Source of the DNA: Planctomycetota bacterium
GTDB lineage: Bacteria; Planctomycetota; Phycisphaerae; Phycisphaerales; SM1A02
Direction of reading: 5' to 3'
Assembly: GCA_022566535.1 (NCBI GenBank)
Contig: JADFIR010000027.1
Location: forward strand, 1 to 43,035
Length of the DNA: 43,035 nucleotides
Shown here: positions 8,293-16,453 of the stretch, in pieces
How positions within the stretch are numbered: the stretch's first letter is position 1
How the letters are laid out: each line of letters starts with the position of its first letter
The notes under the pieces: generated by a model
The model's database searches: none
The model's input: the letters and a program-made list of their open reading frames with translations, nothing else
What the model was told of the DNA's origin: nothing
Program-made: the position numbers and the translations under genes

Positions 8293-8775
8293 ATGGCGAC
8301 AGCAACCTTCGCAGCGGGATGCTTCTGGGGGATCGAGGAGGCGTTTCGCCAGGTCGAGGGGGTGACCGCCACCACCGCGGGCTATTCGGGTGGAACGGCT
8401 GAGAACCCCACGTACAAGGAGGTCTGCTCTGGCCGCACCGGCCACGCGGAGGTGGTGCAGGTCGAGTACGACTCTGCGAGGGTTTCATATGAAGAGCTGC
8501 TGAACCTCTTCTGGTCCCTCCACGATCCCACCCAGCTCATCCGCCCAGGCAACGACGTCGGCGGGCAGTATCGCTCGGCGATCTTCTTCCACACGCCCCA
8601 ACAGGAGGCCGCCGCCCGAAATTCAAAGCAGTATCTGGAAGCGTCCGGCCGGTTTGCCAAGCCGATCGTGACCGAGATCACCTCGGCCTCCACCGTGTAT
8701 ACGGCCGAGGAGTACCACCAGCAGTACCTTGCGAAACGCCGCCGGACGAGCTGCGCTTCAACCTTGCGTCCGTGA
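8293..8775 (+). CDS. msrA: peptide-methionine (S)-S-oxide reductase MsrA
   Basis: MsrA reduces methionine-S-sulfoxide in oxidised proteins, using the cysteine of GCFWG (residues 9-13) and then thioredoxin. Also visible are the family blocks [24 protein letters not shown], the FW(S)LHDPTQ block, [10 protein letters not shown] and [10 protein letters not shown] chose the ATG at 8293, six bases after a GGAG box; the upstream ATG at 8275 has its purine tract too close. At 160 residues it is about the usual short length. The C-terminus ([10 protein letters not shown]) departs from the common KRGxxSC ending but keeps a cysteine that could resolve the disulfide. It is transcribed alone, in unique DNA right of the duplicated module. 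Confidence 0.93.
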   Translation: MATATFAAGCFWGIEEAFRQVEGVTATTAGYSGGTAENPTYKEVCSGRTGHAEVVQVEYDSARVSYEELLNLFWSLHDPTQLIRPGNDVGGQYRSAIFFHTPQQEAAARNSKQYLEASGRFAKPIVTEITSASTVYTAEEYHQQYLAKRRRTSCASTLRP

Positions 8776-8911
8776 ATGTCGGTTGTTGGGTCGTGGTCGG
8801 GGAGGGACATGGTGTCGGTGGCGAGGAAGCATGCGACGGTGAGGCGTCTTGTCGAGGAAGCGCGGAACAGCGGGTCACGCCGATATCGCGGACCACAGGA
8901 GGACATGAGTC

Positions 8912-9394
8912 ATGCAGGGCGAGATTACGAAATGGTTAGACGACTACGATCGCGGGCGGCTGTCGAGACGGCAGCTGATCGCTCTCCTCCCGGGCTTTGC
9001 GGGTGCCATGGCCGCCGCGCCTCTCCTGGCGCACGCCAGTGCGCGCGCAGACAGCACGTTCACCGGCACAGACATCAATCACATCGCGCTGACGGTGACC
9101 GATCTCGATCGTGCTCGCGCGTTCTACGAGCGTCATCTGGGCCTGGAGGTTGCCCGACAAGGCCGCAATAGCTGCTTCCTGAAGTGCGCCGAGCACGACT
9201 TCGTGGCGCTCTTCAAGGGGGAGAAGCCCGCGATGAACCACTACTGCTACGCCATCGAGCAATACGACCCAGGCGATGCCGTCCGGAAGCTGAAGGCAGT
9301 CGGCATCGAGCCGCGGCGCCGCGGCGACCGCGTGTACTTCGACGATCCTGACGGCCTCGAGGTTCAAGTAGCCGCGAAGACACACGCTGTATGA
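8912..9394 (+). CDS. Tat-exported VOC (glyoxalase-fold) protein
   Basis: The protein has 160 residues, with AGGAGG ahead of the ATG. The N-terminus has a twin-arginine signal: LSRRQLIALLP at residues 17-27, a hydrophobic segment and an Ala-rich cleavage region ending near ASARA. The mature part is one vicinal-oxygen-chelate module: INHIALTVTDLDRARAFYERHLGL, then NSCFLKC, MNHYCYAIEQYDPGDA and VYFDDPDGLEVQV. Potential metal ligands are the His of NHIAL and the Glu of LEVQV. VOC members include glyoxalases, dioxygenases and antibiotic-binding proteins, so the substrate cannot be told. Tat export suggests a cofactor or metal loaded in the cytoplasm. No partner gene is evident. Confidence 0.85.
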   Translation: MQGEITKWLDDYDRGRLSRRQLIALLPGFAGAMAAAPLLAHASARADSTFTGTDINHIALTVTDLDRARAFYERHLGLEVARQGRNSCFLKCAEHDFVALFKGEKPAMNHYCYAIEQYDPGDAVRKLKAVGIEPRRRGDRVYFDDPDGLEVQVAAKTHAV

Positions 9395-9499
9395 GGTTGA
9401 GAGAGGAGAAGGTGGTCATGTTGTGTGAGAAGCTGCACCTGATCATCGTGCGGCTACTGTTGAGGGTAAGGACGATCTGAGACCGCCTCGACCGCCCGC

Positions 9500-9575
9500 T
9501 CACTGGCACGGCCCCCAGTTGGCCAACAGCGTCAGCAAATCAAGGATGCCGACGGTGCCGTCGCCGTTGTGGGGG
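9500..9575 (-). repeat. orphan dockerin-like tail 1
   Basis: On the minus strand the sequence reads HNGDGTVGILDLLTLLANW then GPCQ and TGA (9500-9502). No gene body precedes it on that strand: the upstream DNA is a plus-strand fragment. It is one of eight tails without a protein. Confidence 0.7.
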
Positions 9576-9639
9576 CGGTTCTATCGCACCGCCAGCCAAC
9601 AGAACGCGGTGCCTTTTTGCTCTCTGGACGGGATCATCG

Positions 9640-9816
9640 AAGACTGGCGGTCATTGGTTATATGTCGCTGCCGAAGCGTTCACAGAGTTCCACGGAATGG
9701 GCACTGACGAGGTCGTTCAGCGCTTGAGCGGGAACGGATGGCTAGATCTGCCGCGCGACCGTGTGGAACAGTTCATCCAGCGTCTGGATTCGTTGCTTGC
9801 TGGCAAGTCCGCGTGA
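9640..9816 (+). pseudogene. unrecognised C-terminal protein fragment
   Basis: The frame ending at TGA 9814-9816 gives a protein-like stretch: HWLYVAAEAFTEFHGMGTDE, then VVQRLSGNGWLDLPRDRVEQ and a final amphipathic helix ending LLAGKSA. There is no start with a ribosome site, and upstream the frame runs into the antisense of orphan tail 1. It is probably the 3' end of a lost gene. The family is unknown. A copy of the structured repeat begins 35 bases after the stop. Confidence 0.35.
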
Positions 9817-9850
9817 TGCGCAAAGGCACGGGTCCTGCACCGTTGGTGGC

Positions 9851-9966
9851 GAGCATCGGATTCGTAGACCGATGGCAATGACGTATCACTGAGCCGCCAG
9901 CGTCGTTTTCGGCCGAATTGCACACCAAATTGCCACTCGATCTGCCTCCACCCGGACGTGACAGCC
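9851..9966 (-). repeat. structured downstream repeat, copy 1
   Basis: The reverse complement matches 30,702-30,819: the first 90 or so bases are the same bar one position, then the copies diverge. It is also recognisably related to 23,531-23,645. In gene-sense direction it starts with a hairpin, CATCGG-nine bases-CCGATG, whose stem is kept in all three copies while the loop changes. It then has GGCAAT pairing at distance with ATTGCC, and the palindrome TTCGGCCGAA. It lies 35 bases after a stop codon, in the same sense as that fragment. Confidence 0.75.
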
Positions 9967-9988
9967 ACTGCCTTGCTCTCGATCCCGC

Positions 9989-10081
9989 GACCCCGGCGGG
10001 CCGCCCGACTTCGACGGCGACGGCACCGTCGGCATCCTCGACCTGCTGACGCTGCTGGCCAACTGGGGGGCGTGTCAATAG
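9989..10081 (+). repeat. orphan dockerin-like tail 2
   Basis: The sequence reads DPGGPPDFDGDGTVGILDLL, then TLLANWGACQ and TAG (10079-10081). It follows directly after repeat copy 1, and no open gene body leads into it. The remaining gap to 10,204 holds nothing I can recognise. Confidence 0.7.
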
Positions 10082-10204
10082 ACGATGCGGTTGAGGTGGT
10101 CTGAGACTGCAATTGCCCGAGCTGGACAATCCAACCTGGCCACCAGCGCTAGTAGTCGCCGGATATGCTCACAGCGCATCGCAAGTCGCCGCGCCAACCC
10201 GCCC

Positions 10205-11860
10205 TTACTCGGCGGCGAAAACCCGCCGGCCTTCAACATACACCGCGACCGGCTTGATTGCCGACCACTCCACGTCGAGGTCGAACGGCGAACGGTTGAG
10301 GATCACGAAGTCCGCCTCACGCCCGGGTGCGATGCCGCCCAGCTCATTTTCGGCGAACACGGCATATGCCGCCCGCGACGTGTAGCAGCGCAGCGCCTCG
10401 GCCACGGTGATGTTCTGATGCGTCTGCCAGGACTTGCCGTCGAGGGTCCGCCCGGTGATCGCCGCTTCGATACCTAGAAACGGGTTGAGGGTGACCACCG
10501 GCCAGTCCGAACCAAATGCCACCACCACCCCGGCGTCGAGCAGCGATTTGTAGGCGTAGCTGGATCGACTCCGCTGGGGACCGATGTAGTCTTCGGCGTA
10601 GCGCCCGTCGTCCGCTTTGTGATATGGCTGCATCGACGCGATCACCCCCAGTTCGCCGAACCGCGCGATGTCCTGCGGCAACAGGTGCTGGGCATGTTCG
10701 CTTCGACACCGGGCGGCGCGCAGGTTCGGATAGGCCCTGGCCAGCACATCCAACAGAAGATGGTTCGCCTCGTCGCCGATGGCGTGCACGATCGCTTGCA
10801 GCTCGCCACGGCGGGCGGCCGCAACATTGACCGCGAACCGCCCGTCTTCAACGCCGTCGCGCAGCAGGCCGCGCCAGCTTTCCTTGCCGGGTTTGTTGCC
10901 CAGATACGCGTCGCGCATGTACGCCGTCCGCGAACCGAGGCTGCCGTCGAGAAATCCTTTGAACCCTTTGACTTCGACCCAGTCCCGCTTGCCTTGGAAC
11001 CGGCGCACTGCTGTCGTTGCCTTCTCCCAGTCGTCCGCGGTGGGGTACAGGAAGAATCGAACCGGAAGTTCGCTCTCCGCGATTCGCTCGTATGCCGCCA
11101 GATCACCGATGGAGGGGATGTCGCTCACCGCGGTGATCCCGTGCTGGACCGCCTCGCGCATGGCCAGCCGCAGCGCCTCGACCTGATCGTCCACTGTTGG
11201 CGGAGGAATGTGTTGCGAGGCCAATGCCATGGCGCTTTCGCGCAGAATCCCCGTCGGTTCGCCCGTCTGCGGGTCGCGATCGATCACGCCGCCTGGTGGG
11301 TCGGCCGGGCCGTCTCGTGTGATCCCGGCCAGGCGCAGCGCCGCCGAGTTCACCAGCACCGAGTGGCCGTCCATCCGCGACAGATACAATGGGTGATCGC
11401 CGCTGACAGCGTCCACCCATGATTTGGCCGGCTGCTGCGGATCCTCCCAGCTCTCAATGGACCACCGCCCGCCGAGAATCCATTCGCCTGGCCGCAGCTT
11501 CGCGGCCCAGTCGCCGACGCGGCGGATGAAACCCGCTTTGTCGGTCGCATCTCGCAAGTGCAGTTCCGACAGGCTCCGACCCCCGCTGAGCATGTGAATG
11601 TGCGAGTCGATCAGACCCGGGATGACCGTGCGCCCACCCGCATCAATGCGCTCGGTCTGCCGGCCGATAAACTGGTCCTCGCGCAAGCCGACGTGGACGA
11701 ACCGGCCGTCCCGCACCGCCGCGAACTCGGCGAACCCGACCAGCCCGTCACTCCAGATTCGAGCGTTTTCGATGACCAAATCCGCCGGCTGCGAAGCGCC
11801 CGCCCCGACCACGACGAGCGCGGCAACAAAGGGCAGAATGATTCTCCGAGCCTGCACCAT
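10205..11860 (-). CDS. exported amidohydrolase (amidohydrolase-3, YtcJ-like)
   Basis: The protein has 551 residues from the ATG at 11,858-11,860. The frame extends 56 codons further upstream, but that part is antisense to an orphan dockerin tail. An N-terminal signal (ARRIILPFVAALVVVGAG) indicates export. The metal-dependent hydrolase fold shows DAGGRTVIPGLIDSHIHM with the HxH metal pair, GGRW, a DGSLGSRTA strand, HAIGDEANHLLL, RSEHAQHLLP, FGSDWPVV with its metal aspartate, and the closing GREADFVIL beta-sandwich strand. Relatives hydrolyse N-acyl or formamide-type bonds. The substrate is unknown. The gene stands alone and only a weak ribosome site (GAG) precedes the start. Confidence 0.88.
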   Translation of the reverse strand: MVQARRIILPFVAALVVVGAGASQPADLVIENARIWSDGLVGFAEFAAVRDGRFVHVGLREDQFIGRQTERIDAGGRTVIPGLIDSHIHMLSGGRSLSELHLRDATDKAGFIRRVGDWAAKLRPGEWILGGRWSIESWEDPQQPAKSWVDAVSGDHPLYLSRMDGHSVLVNSAALRLAGITRDGPADPPGGVIDRDPQTGEPTGILRESAMALASQHIPPPTVDDQVEALRLAMREAVQHGITAVSDIPSIGDLAAYERIAESELPVRFFLYPTADDWEKATTAVRRFQGKRDWVEVKGFKGFLDGSLGSRTAYMRDAYLGNKPGKESWRGLLRDGVEDGRFAVNVAAARRGELQAIVHAIGDEANHLLLDVLARAYPNLRAARCRSEHAQHLLPQDIARFGELGVIASMQPYHKADDGRYAEDYIGPQRSRSSYAYKSLLDAGVVVAFGSDWPVVTLNPFLGIEAAITGRTLDGKSWQTHQNITVAEALRCYTSRAAYAVFAENELGGIAPGREADFVILNRSPFDLDVEWSAIKPVAVYVEGRRVFAAE

Positions 11861-11910
11861 GATCTCGACGGTGATTGTATCGCCTGGCGTTTCACGGGCT
11901 CGCCTAGCGC

Positions 11911-11975
11911 CGCACCTCGACGTCGGGATCCTCGACCTGCTGACGCTGCTGGGCAACTGGGGACCGTGTCGGTAG
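11911..11975 (+). repeat. orphan dockerin-like tail 3 (degenerate)
   Basis: The sequence reads PHLDVGILDLLTLLGNWGPC then R and TAG (11973-11975). The DGDGT calcium-loop part is missing and one alanine has become glycine. It lies antisense to the upstream extension of the amidohydrolase frame, and no gene body leads into it. Confidence 0.65.
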
Positions 11976-12015
11976 GCCCAAAGCGATGACGCACAGGACC
12001 GAAAGGGTCGGCTGT

Positions 12016-12036
12016 CCCCCCCGTACAAGCGGGGGG
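12016..12036. terminator. GC-rich hairpin
   Basis: A run of C and a run of G flank GTACAAGC, giving a strong hairpin between two gene regions. There is no clear T run on either side, so termination is only possible, not shown. Confidence 0.3.
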
Positions 12037-12113
12037 TGCTTTGGCGTGTCGCACGCTTCCAAGGTGCCGCTCAACGATGCTTGCGGACGGATAACGACCG
12101 AGCAGGGACTGCT

Positions 12114-12518
12114 TCAATCGGCGGTCGGCCGCCTCCAGCGCGGCGGAACAAGCACGAACGTGGCGATCACCATCAACGCAAAGGCAACATAGACCGCGGC
12201 GAACACCCACTCCGGGAATTCATTGTACATGGCTTCGCGCACCAGCCGCGCGACGAAGGAGATGTCTTCCTCGACCGCCTGCCCGGCTCGGCGCCGCAGC
12301 GCTTGCTCCCACGCCGTTAGTGGACAGAGCACTCCGACAAGTGAATCCACTGCCACGAGCACGATTGCGAGCAGATGCAGAATGCGAAAAACGGGGTTTC
12401 GGATCCAGCCCCAGCCGAGCGGTACGCCCACCAGCACGAACAGCTCCCCTCCGATCACAAAGCCGATGTAGAGGAGATGGACGATTACGATCAGGTCGGC
12501 CAGGAGGGCGTAGGCCAT
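12114..12518 (-). CDS. DUF2784 membrane protein
   Basis: The protein has 134 residues from the ATG at 12,516-12,518; 28 further upstream codons are open but not protein-like. It follows the DUF2784 pattern: MAYALLADLIVIVHLLYIGF as first membrane helix, a second helix with FVLVGVPLGWGWIRN, a third (ILHLLAIVLVAVDSLVGV) followed by CPLTAWE, and a C-terminal helix after NEFPEWVFAAVYV. The conserved CPLT(x)WE block is diagnostic. It is an inner-membrane protein of unknown function. The fourth helix, with basic residues at the end, places the C-terminus in the cytoplasm by the positive-inside rule. Confidence 0.85.
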   Translation of the reverse strand: MAYALLADLIVIVHLLYIGFVIGGELFVLVGVPLGWGWIRNPVFRILHLLAIVLVAVDSLVGVLCPLTAWEQALRRRAGQAVEEDISFVARLVREAMYNEFPEWVFAAVYVAFALMVIATFVLVPPRWRRPTAD

Positions 12519-12615
12519 GCGGTTCGCCTGTTGCTTTGCCGATGCTTCCTGGATCCCAAGAGAGTCTGAACTGCCCCGTGGAGCCCAGCGCGGCTCATCC
12601 ATTCCAACCGTCGAT

Positions 12616-12766
12616 CATGATAATGCCACAGGTTCGGCATGTGGAAGCGGTGAGTGTTCCGATCGGCGAGGCCGACAACAACTGCCTGGCCGACTTCGAC
12701 ACCGACGGCACCGTCGGCATCCTCGACCTGCTAACGCTGCTGGCGAACTGGGGGCCGTGCGCGTGA
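12616..12766 (+). repeat. orphan dockerin-like tail 4 with short leader
   Basis: A small frame from ATG 12616 runs 49 codons and ends NCLADFDTDGTVGILDLLTL then LANWGPCA and TGA (12764-12766). The leader of about 25 residues has no signal peptide or ribosome site. It looks like the last 50 residues of a lost secreted protein, not a gene of its own. Confidence 0.55.
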
Positions 12767-12888
12767 GCGTTGGGCAGCGTTCGGCCGGGCCGCACTTCGA
12801 ACCTTGAACTCAACTACAATGTTCTGTGTCCGGTGCGGCGCGCCGTCGCGCGGCCCGCAGCTGAGCTCCATCCGTTGGCTGGCAAACC

Positions 12889-13224
12889 ATGAAGGCGATT
12901 CCTTATCGTACGAAGTTCTGCGTAGCGCTTCTGGCAATTCTTGTCTGGCTGCTCATTGCTACGACCTTGTTGCGGCTCGTTCCGGTTACAGTGAGTCAGG
13001 CCGCGCTGAAACGAGGGGAAAATCCTTTGTGGTGGTGGGCGCTAGTGTCCGGTGCGGCGCTGGCGCTCGGCCCCAGTTTGCTCATTGCCGCCATTGCAGT
13101 ACCTCTGGTTCGCCAAAGTCTGCGGGCCAAGCGCGGCCGGTGCATTGCTTGTGGCTACGACCTGCGCGGCGACCTCGCCCTTGGCTGCCCCGAATGCGGC
13201 TGGCGGCGCGAGACAGCGTCGTAG
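12889..13224 (+). CDS. two-helix membrane protein with C-terminal zinc ribbon
   Basis: The protein has 111 residues with two membrane segments (residues about 10-28 and 48-72), then RAKRGRCIACGYDLRG and GCPECGWRRE. The two CxxC pairs form a rubredoxin-like zinc ribbon facing the cytoplasm. This CGYDLRG...CPECG module is very common in Phycisphaerae membrane proteins, but its role is unknown. It is the first of a run of related genes reaching to 17,640. Eleven bases after its TAG a GTG opens a frame starting MRRRV, mirroring the gene junctions further along. That next frame is not convincing here. Confidence 0.75.
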   Translation: MKAIPYRTKFCVALLAILVWLLIATTLLRLVPVTVSQAALKRGENPLWWWALVSGAALALGPSLLIAAIAVPLVRQSLRAKRGRCIACGYDLRGDLALGCPECGWRRETAS

Positions 13225-13432
13225 AATGTCATCGTGAGACGCCGCGTTTGGGCGGCGCTGCATCTCCGAATCGGGCTGGAACATGGATCGACGATCCCCC
13301 CTGCACGTCAATCTCGCCATTGGGGTCTAGGGGCTCGCGCCAGCCTCGGCCAGCGCGATCAGCTCTGGGTGCGCCTCCGCCAGCGCTCTGATAGGGGACA
13401 CGACGCGCAGAGCATAATGCAAAGCCCCCTTC

Positions 13433-14266
13433 TCAACCCGGGCTTGGAGCCGACGAAGCGATAATGCTCGCGAGCGCGCGCCGAAAAGCGAACCAGCACA
13501 GAAAGAGTTTAACCGCAAAGACGACGGCGACGAGAGTCGCAACGAGTTGGGCGAAGCGAAGCAAGGTGACTGTGCCGATGGTTGCCTGGACGGCAGAGGC
13601 GAGCAGAGCCATAGCCATAGGGATGCCGAACCATGTTGCCGCAGATCTGCAACGAGCTCCTAGCGCGGCATCCGGGAGTCTCATAGCGAGATGGGCCAGG
13701 TGAAGAGTTAGAGTGGCGATTGTGGCGCAGACAGTAAGCCCAAACGCATACAGGAAGAGCATTGAAACGACGGGAGGGGCCGTTGTAAACAGATATGCGT
13801 AGTAGAGCAGCGATATCGGAATGGCAGCGAACACAGACAGTAGTGCGAGGCGGCGAGGTGCTACTGGTGACTCTGTATCGCCGAGACGAGGATCTCGAGT
13901 AGTGAGTCGAAGGGAGCCGACGAACAACAACGCGAGGAAGAGGAGCGTCGGAAGCGACCCGAAGAGAAGGCGAATCGTCCTGTTGGCATCTAGGAAATCG
14001 TCAAGCCATGTATCGATGATGAAGGTAACGGGCACGCCAATGAGAAGAAGGACAACGCCCAACACGACATCGCGTTGGCCGATGTACACCTGTTTCAGCC
14101 AGGACGGCTCTGCGCCGGCGAGATAAGCGGAGGCAAGCGAGCTGGCAACTGCCGTGCCACACTCTGGGCAGCGATCCTCGATGTCGATCGTGCGGAGATC
14201 GTAGCCGCAGTGTCGGCAGAGTAGCGGCGACTCCGCGCTCATGGTGTCGGATTGAACACCGTGCAT
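13433..14266 (-). CDS. polytopic membrane protein with N-terminal zinc ribbon
   Basis: The protein is 277 residues from the ATG at 14,264-14,266 (AGG about seven bases upstream) or 269 from the internal ATG at 14,240-14,242. Near the N-terminus CRHCGYDLRTID and CPECG form a zinc ribbon. Six or so hydrophobic segments follow, the first being VVLGVVLLLIGVPVTFIID. It inverts the layout of its neighbours, which carry the ribbon at the C-terminus, and is on the opposite strand. Function is unknown. The common theme is a cytoplasmic ribbon tethered to the membrane, perhaps for protein-protein or nucleic-acid contact. Confidence 0.75.
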   Translation of the reverse strand: MHGVQSDTMSAESPLLCRHCGYDLRTIDIEDRCPECGTAVASSLASAYLAGAEPSWLKQVYIGQRDVVLGVVLLLIGVPVTFIIDTWLDDFLDANRTIRLLFGSLPTLLFLALLFVGSLRLTTRDPRLGDTESPVAPRRLALLSVFAAIPISLLYYAYLFTTAPPVVSMLFLYAFGLTVCATIATLTLHLAHLAMRLPDAALGARCRSAATWFGIPMAMALLASAVQATIGTVTLLRFAQLVATLVAVVFAVKLFLCWFAFRRALASIIASSAPSPG

Positions 14267-14654
14267 CTGGCGCCTAACAGTTGATTGATCAGTTCAGTAT
14301 AGCGGAGCCAATGCCATGCTGAACGGAAAAGCGAACGCTGTGCCGGTGATTCCGGCAGACCGGCGACCGTCCCCAGCAGTTGACGATTGTCCGTCATGTG
14401 CCTGGGTTCGTCAATTCTACGGCAGATGAATTACCCGTGGCCGATGCGGTGGTTCCGACTGCGATAGCCGACCCAATCAGCCAACTTGGTCCGCGAAACT
14501 GCATCCTTCGACGCCATGTGCAGCGTCTGCGGTGCCCACTGCGGTATCCTGTTCACACGATGACCAACTACTTCGCCAGCTCGCTCCTCGACGCGATGGG
14601 TAAGGTGATGCACCTGTAGAAATGCACAGAAGGGCAGTGTCGTAGAATGCCACC
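14267..14654. other. gap without a recognised gene
   Basis: The only open frames here are short and not protein-like. The end of the gap carries the TAGAATGCCACC junction that precedes the GTG start at 14,655, as after zinc-ribbon gene stops elsewhere in the cluster. A zinc-ribbon gene may therefore once have ended at about 14,640. Confidence 0.4.
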
Positions 14655-15269
14655 GTGAAGCGCCGCCTGTTCACGCTTGCGTTGTTCCTGCTCCTCGGCG
14701 CGGTGGTCAATGTCGCCGTGGCGTGGGGGTGTGGGCTGTGGTCCATTGCGACGCCAACCGACGTTTGGTTCCAGACACCACCAAACGATCAGGCGCGGCT
14801 GTTGGCAAAGGGATGGAAACCATCGCCCAACTCACAGCCCCAAACGACCGTACGACGGGGGTTTGGCGTGTATAGGCTTGACTATCGAGAGTGGTCATGG
14901 CCGCCATTCAGCCCAAGCAGCTTGTCTGCATCTGGAATGATGGTCGGGTGGCCATTCTGGTGCCTTTCCGGCGAGGTCATCGCTGATCAACATGACCCGG
15001 CGAACTTCGAGGTGGCGCTGTTGATTTCGATGCGCCCTATATGGGACGCCTGCATCGCTAACGCCGTCTTCTACGCCGTGATCCTCGCGATCCTCTTGCA
15101 CATGATCCGCGCACCCCGCACCCTCCGCCGTCTCATCCGACGCAAGCGCGGACTGTGTGTGGCCTGCGGCTACGACCTGCGCCACGCCGACCACGACGCC
15201 TGCCCGGAGTGTGGGGCGGGGTATAGCACCGACGGCAAAGGCCACATTGCGGTTCAGTTTCCACCATGA
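14655..15269 (+). CDS. membrane protein with C-terminal zinc ribbon (MKRRLFTL family)
   Basis: The protein has 204 residues from GTG. The N-terminus, MKRRLFTLALFLLLGAVVNV then AVAWGCGLW, is a membrane anchor seen again in truncated form at 15,908. A periplasmic-type domain rich in Trp and Pro follows (residues about 35-120), then a second membrane helix near 130-155 and a cytoplasmic RKRGLCVACGYDLRHAD...CPECGAGY zinc ribbon. It overlaps the next gene by four bases (ATGA), so the two are translationally coupled. Function is unknown. The family is typical of Phycisphaerae. Confidence 0.8.
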   Translation: MKRRLFTLALFLLLGAVVNVAVAWGCGLWSIATPTDVWFQTPPNDQARLLAKGWKPSPNSQPQTTVRRGFGVYRLDYREWSWPPFSPSSLSASGMMVGWPFWCLSGEVIADQHDPANFEVALLISMRPIWDACIANAVFYAVILAILLHMIRAPRTLRRLIRRKRGLCVACGYDLRHADHDACPECGAGYSTDGKGHIAVQFPP

Positions 15270-15898
15270 CGAAGGCGCGAATCATTCGGTTGTTCGTTTC
15301 TCCCCGATGCCTGCCAGAGATCGCACTTGCGACCTCAACTCCCGTTGCAGCGCTCGTTGGAAGCGCCGTGATCGGAGCCGAGGCGGCGATCTTGCTGTGT
15401 ACACTCGGTGCGGGTCTCGATGAACCCTTCCCTGATCTGACAGCTTACTTCTTAGACCATCTGCGACTGTTGGCGTACGCCTTGCCATTGGGCATCTTCG
15501 CGTGTGGTTTTTCTATCGGCGCTGTCTCGATGCTAGCCGCTCGCGTCATGCCCTACCGCGATCAGGTCGTGGTACGTATTCTGTTGCTTGCTCCGGCATC
15601 GATCTTGCCCGCATTGTTGCTCTGGAGTGTTCTTACCGTCTTCAACGTCGTCAATGAGCCGTTTTTTGAGCTTCTTGCTGGAAAGCCATCATGGATCGAC
15701 TCTCCTCCGATCCGCACCTTCGGTTCGTGGTGGTGGGTGCCAGTGCTGGGCGCGTGGCTGTGCTGGATTTATGCCAACTCGATCTCCAGACTAGTCGCGA
15801 TGATTGCCAGATCGTGCGAGAAATGCGGCTACGACCTGCGCGGCAACCTCTCCGCAGGCTGCCCCGAATGCGGCTGGCGGCGGGAGGCAACGCCGTAG
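15266..15898 (+). CDS. polytopic membrane protein with C-terminal zinc ribbon
   Basis: The protein has 210 residues, starting at the ATG that overlaps the previous stop. Four hydrophobic segments are visible (about 25-50, 65-90, 100-125, 155-175). The cytoplasmic tail is SCEKCGYDLRG and GCPECGWRREATP. Upstream coupling suggests that it and the preceding protein are made together. Its TAG is followed after nine bases by the GTG of a truncated MKRRLFTL copy. The role is unknown. Confidence 0.8.
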   Translation: MTKARIIRLFVSPRCLPEIALATSTPVAALVGSAVIGAEAAILLCTLGAGLDEPFPDLTAYFLDHLRLLAYALPLGIFACGFSIGAVSMLAARVMPYRDQVVVRILLLAPASILPALLLWSVLTVFNVVNEPFFELLAGKPSWIDSPPIRTFGSWWWVPVLGAWLCWIYANSISRLVAMIARSCEKCGYDLRGNLSAGCPECGWRREATP

Positions 15899-15907
15899 AC
15901 TGTCATC

Positions 15908-16021
15908 GTGAAACGCCGCCTGTTCACACTTGCGTTGTTCCTGCTCCTCGGCGCGGTGGTCAACGTCGCCGTGGCGTGGGGGTGTGCGCTTTGGATAGGA
16001 GAGCAGATTCGAGAGGGATGA
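15908..16021 (+). pseudogene. truncated MKRRLFTL zinc-ribbon family gene
   Basis: The first 30 codons repeat the N-terminus of the gene at 14,655 almost exactly at DNA level, including the junction just upstream. The match breaks after AWGC, the frame runs ALWIGEQIREG and stops at TGA (16,019-16,021). The body and zinc ribbon are missing, so an insertion or deletion cut the gene. The stop overlaps the start of the next small frame (ATGA). Confidence 0.7.
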
Positions 16022-16170
16022 TTATCCTGAGCAAAGACAGAGCGAGAAGGTTTAGAATGGATCTGGAAGGTCATGGCGATAGACCACATATGCACTTGCA
16101 AAAACTTGATATAAATGGAGTTTGGGTGGATGCGACGCCAGAGCATCGCCTCTATTTTGGTGGTGATTAG
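16018..16170 (+). CDS. 50-residue orphan peptide resembling a polymorphic-toxin tip
   Basis: The sequence begins MIILSKDRARRFRMDLEGHG, then has DRPHMHLQ, and ends VDATPEHRLYFGGD. The LEGHGDRPHMH block followed by W-x-DAT-x-x-HRLYF resembles the extreme C-terminus of some polymorphic or RHS-type toxins, where such histidines belong to the active site. No delivery domain precedes it. The DNA here is visibly richer in A and T than the surroundings, which suggests a recent import. It overlaps the next small gene in another frame. The resemblance is from memory of the pattern and is uncertain. Confidence 0.4.
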   Translation: MIILSKDRARRFRMDLEGHGDRPHMHLQKLDINGVWVDATPEHRLYFGGD

Positions 16171-16417
16171 CATCTTTGTGGTACCCTTCATGGCTTATAT
16201 CGCAATCATGAACAGAGAGAACTTGTATAAGATCCTTCTGCATGAGCGGAACGAAGGTGTCTACGTTTACGTTTTTGAGAGTGCTGATAGCCCTTATCCA
16301 GAGCAGGATCATTTGCAGGATTCTCTAGAGCAAGCTATGAGGTTTAGCGAGCGGTATTTTGAGGTTCCAAGAGATTTGTGGGAAGAGGTTCCAGACGATC
16401 CGTCAGTACGACCATAG
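16130..16417 (+). CDS. small membrane-anchored protein in AT-rich DNA
   Basis: The protein has 95 residues from ATG 16130, nine bases after a GGAG; ATG 16115 is an alternative adding five residues. One N-terminal membrane helix (SIASILVVISIFVVPFMAYI) is followed by an acidic, charged domain of about 70 residues (VYVYVFESADSPY, SLEQAMRFSERYFEV). It follows the toxin-tip-like peptide with overlap, an arrangement seen for toxin and immunity genes, but no immunity family is recognised. Codon use is AT-rich like the peptide before it, so both probably arrived together. Confidence 0.45.
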   Translation: MRRQSIASILVVISIFVVPFMAYIAIMNRENLYKILLHERNEGVYVYVFESADSPYPEQDHLQDSLEQAMRFSERYFEVPRDLWEEVPDDPSVRP

Positions 16418-16453
16418 ATTGGACGGCGATCGTTGGCGGCGCGAGGTTGAAGG

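Noticed and set aside
9418..9480. 20-residue peptide MLCEKLHLIIVRLLLRVRTI after a GGAGAAGG site
   Set aside because: The ribosome site is good but the peptide is too short to support without conservation data.
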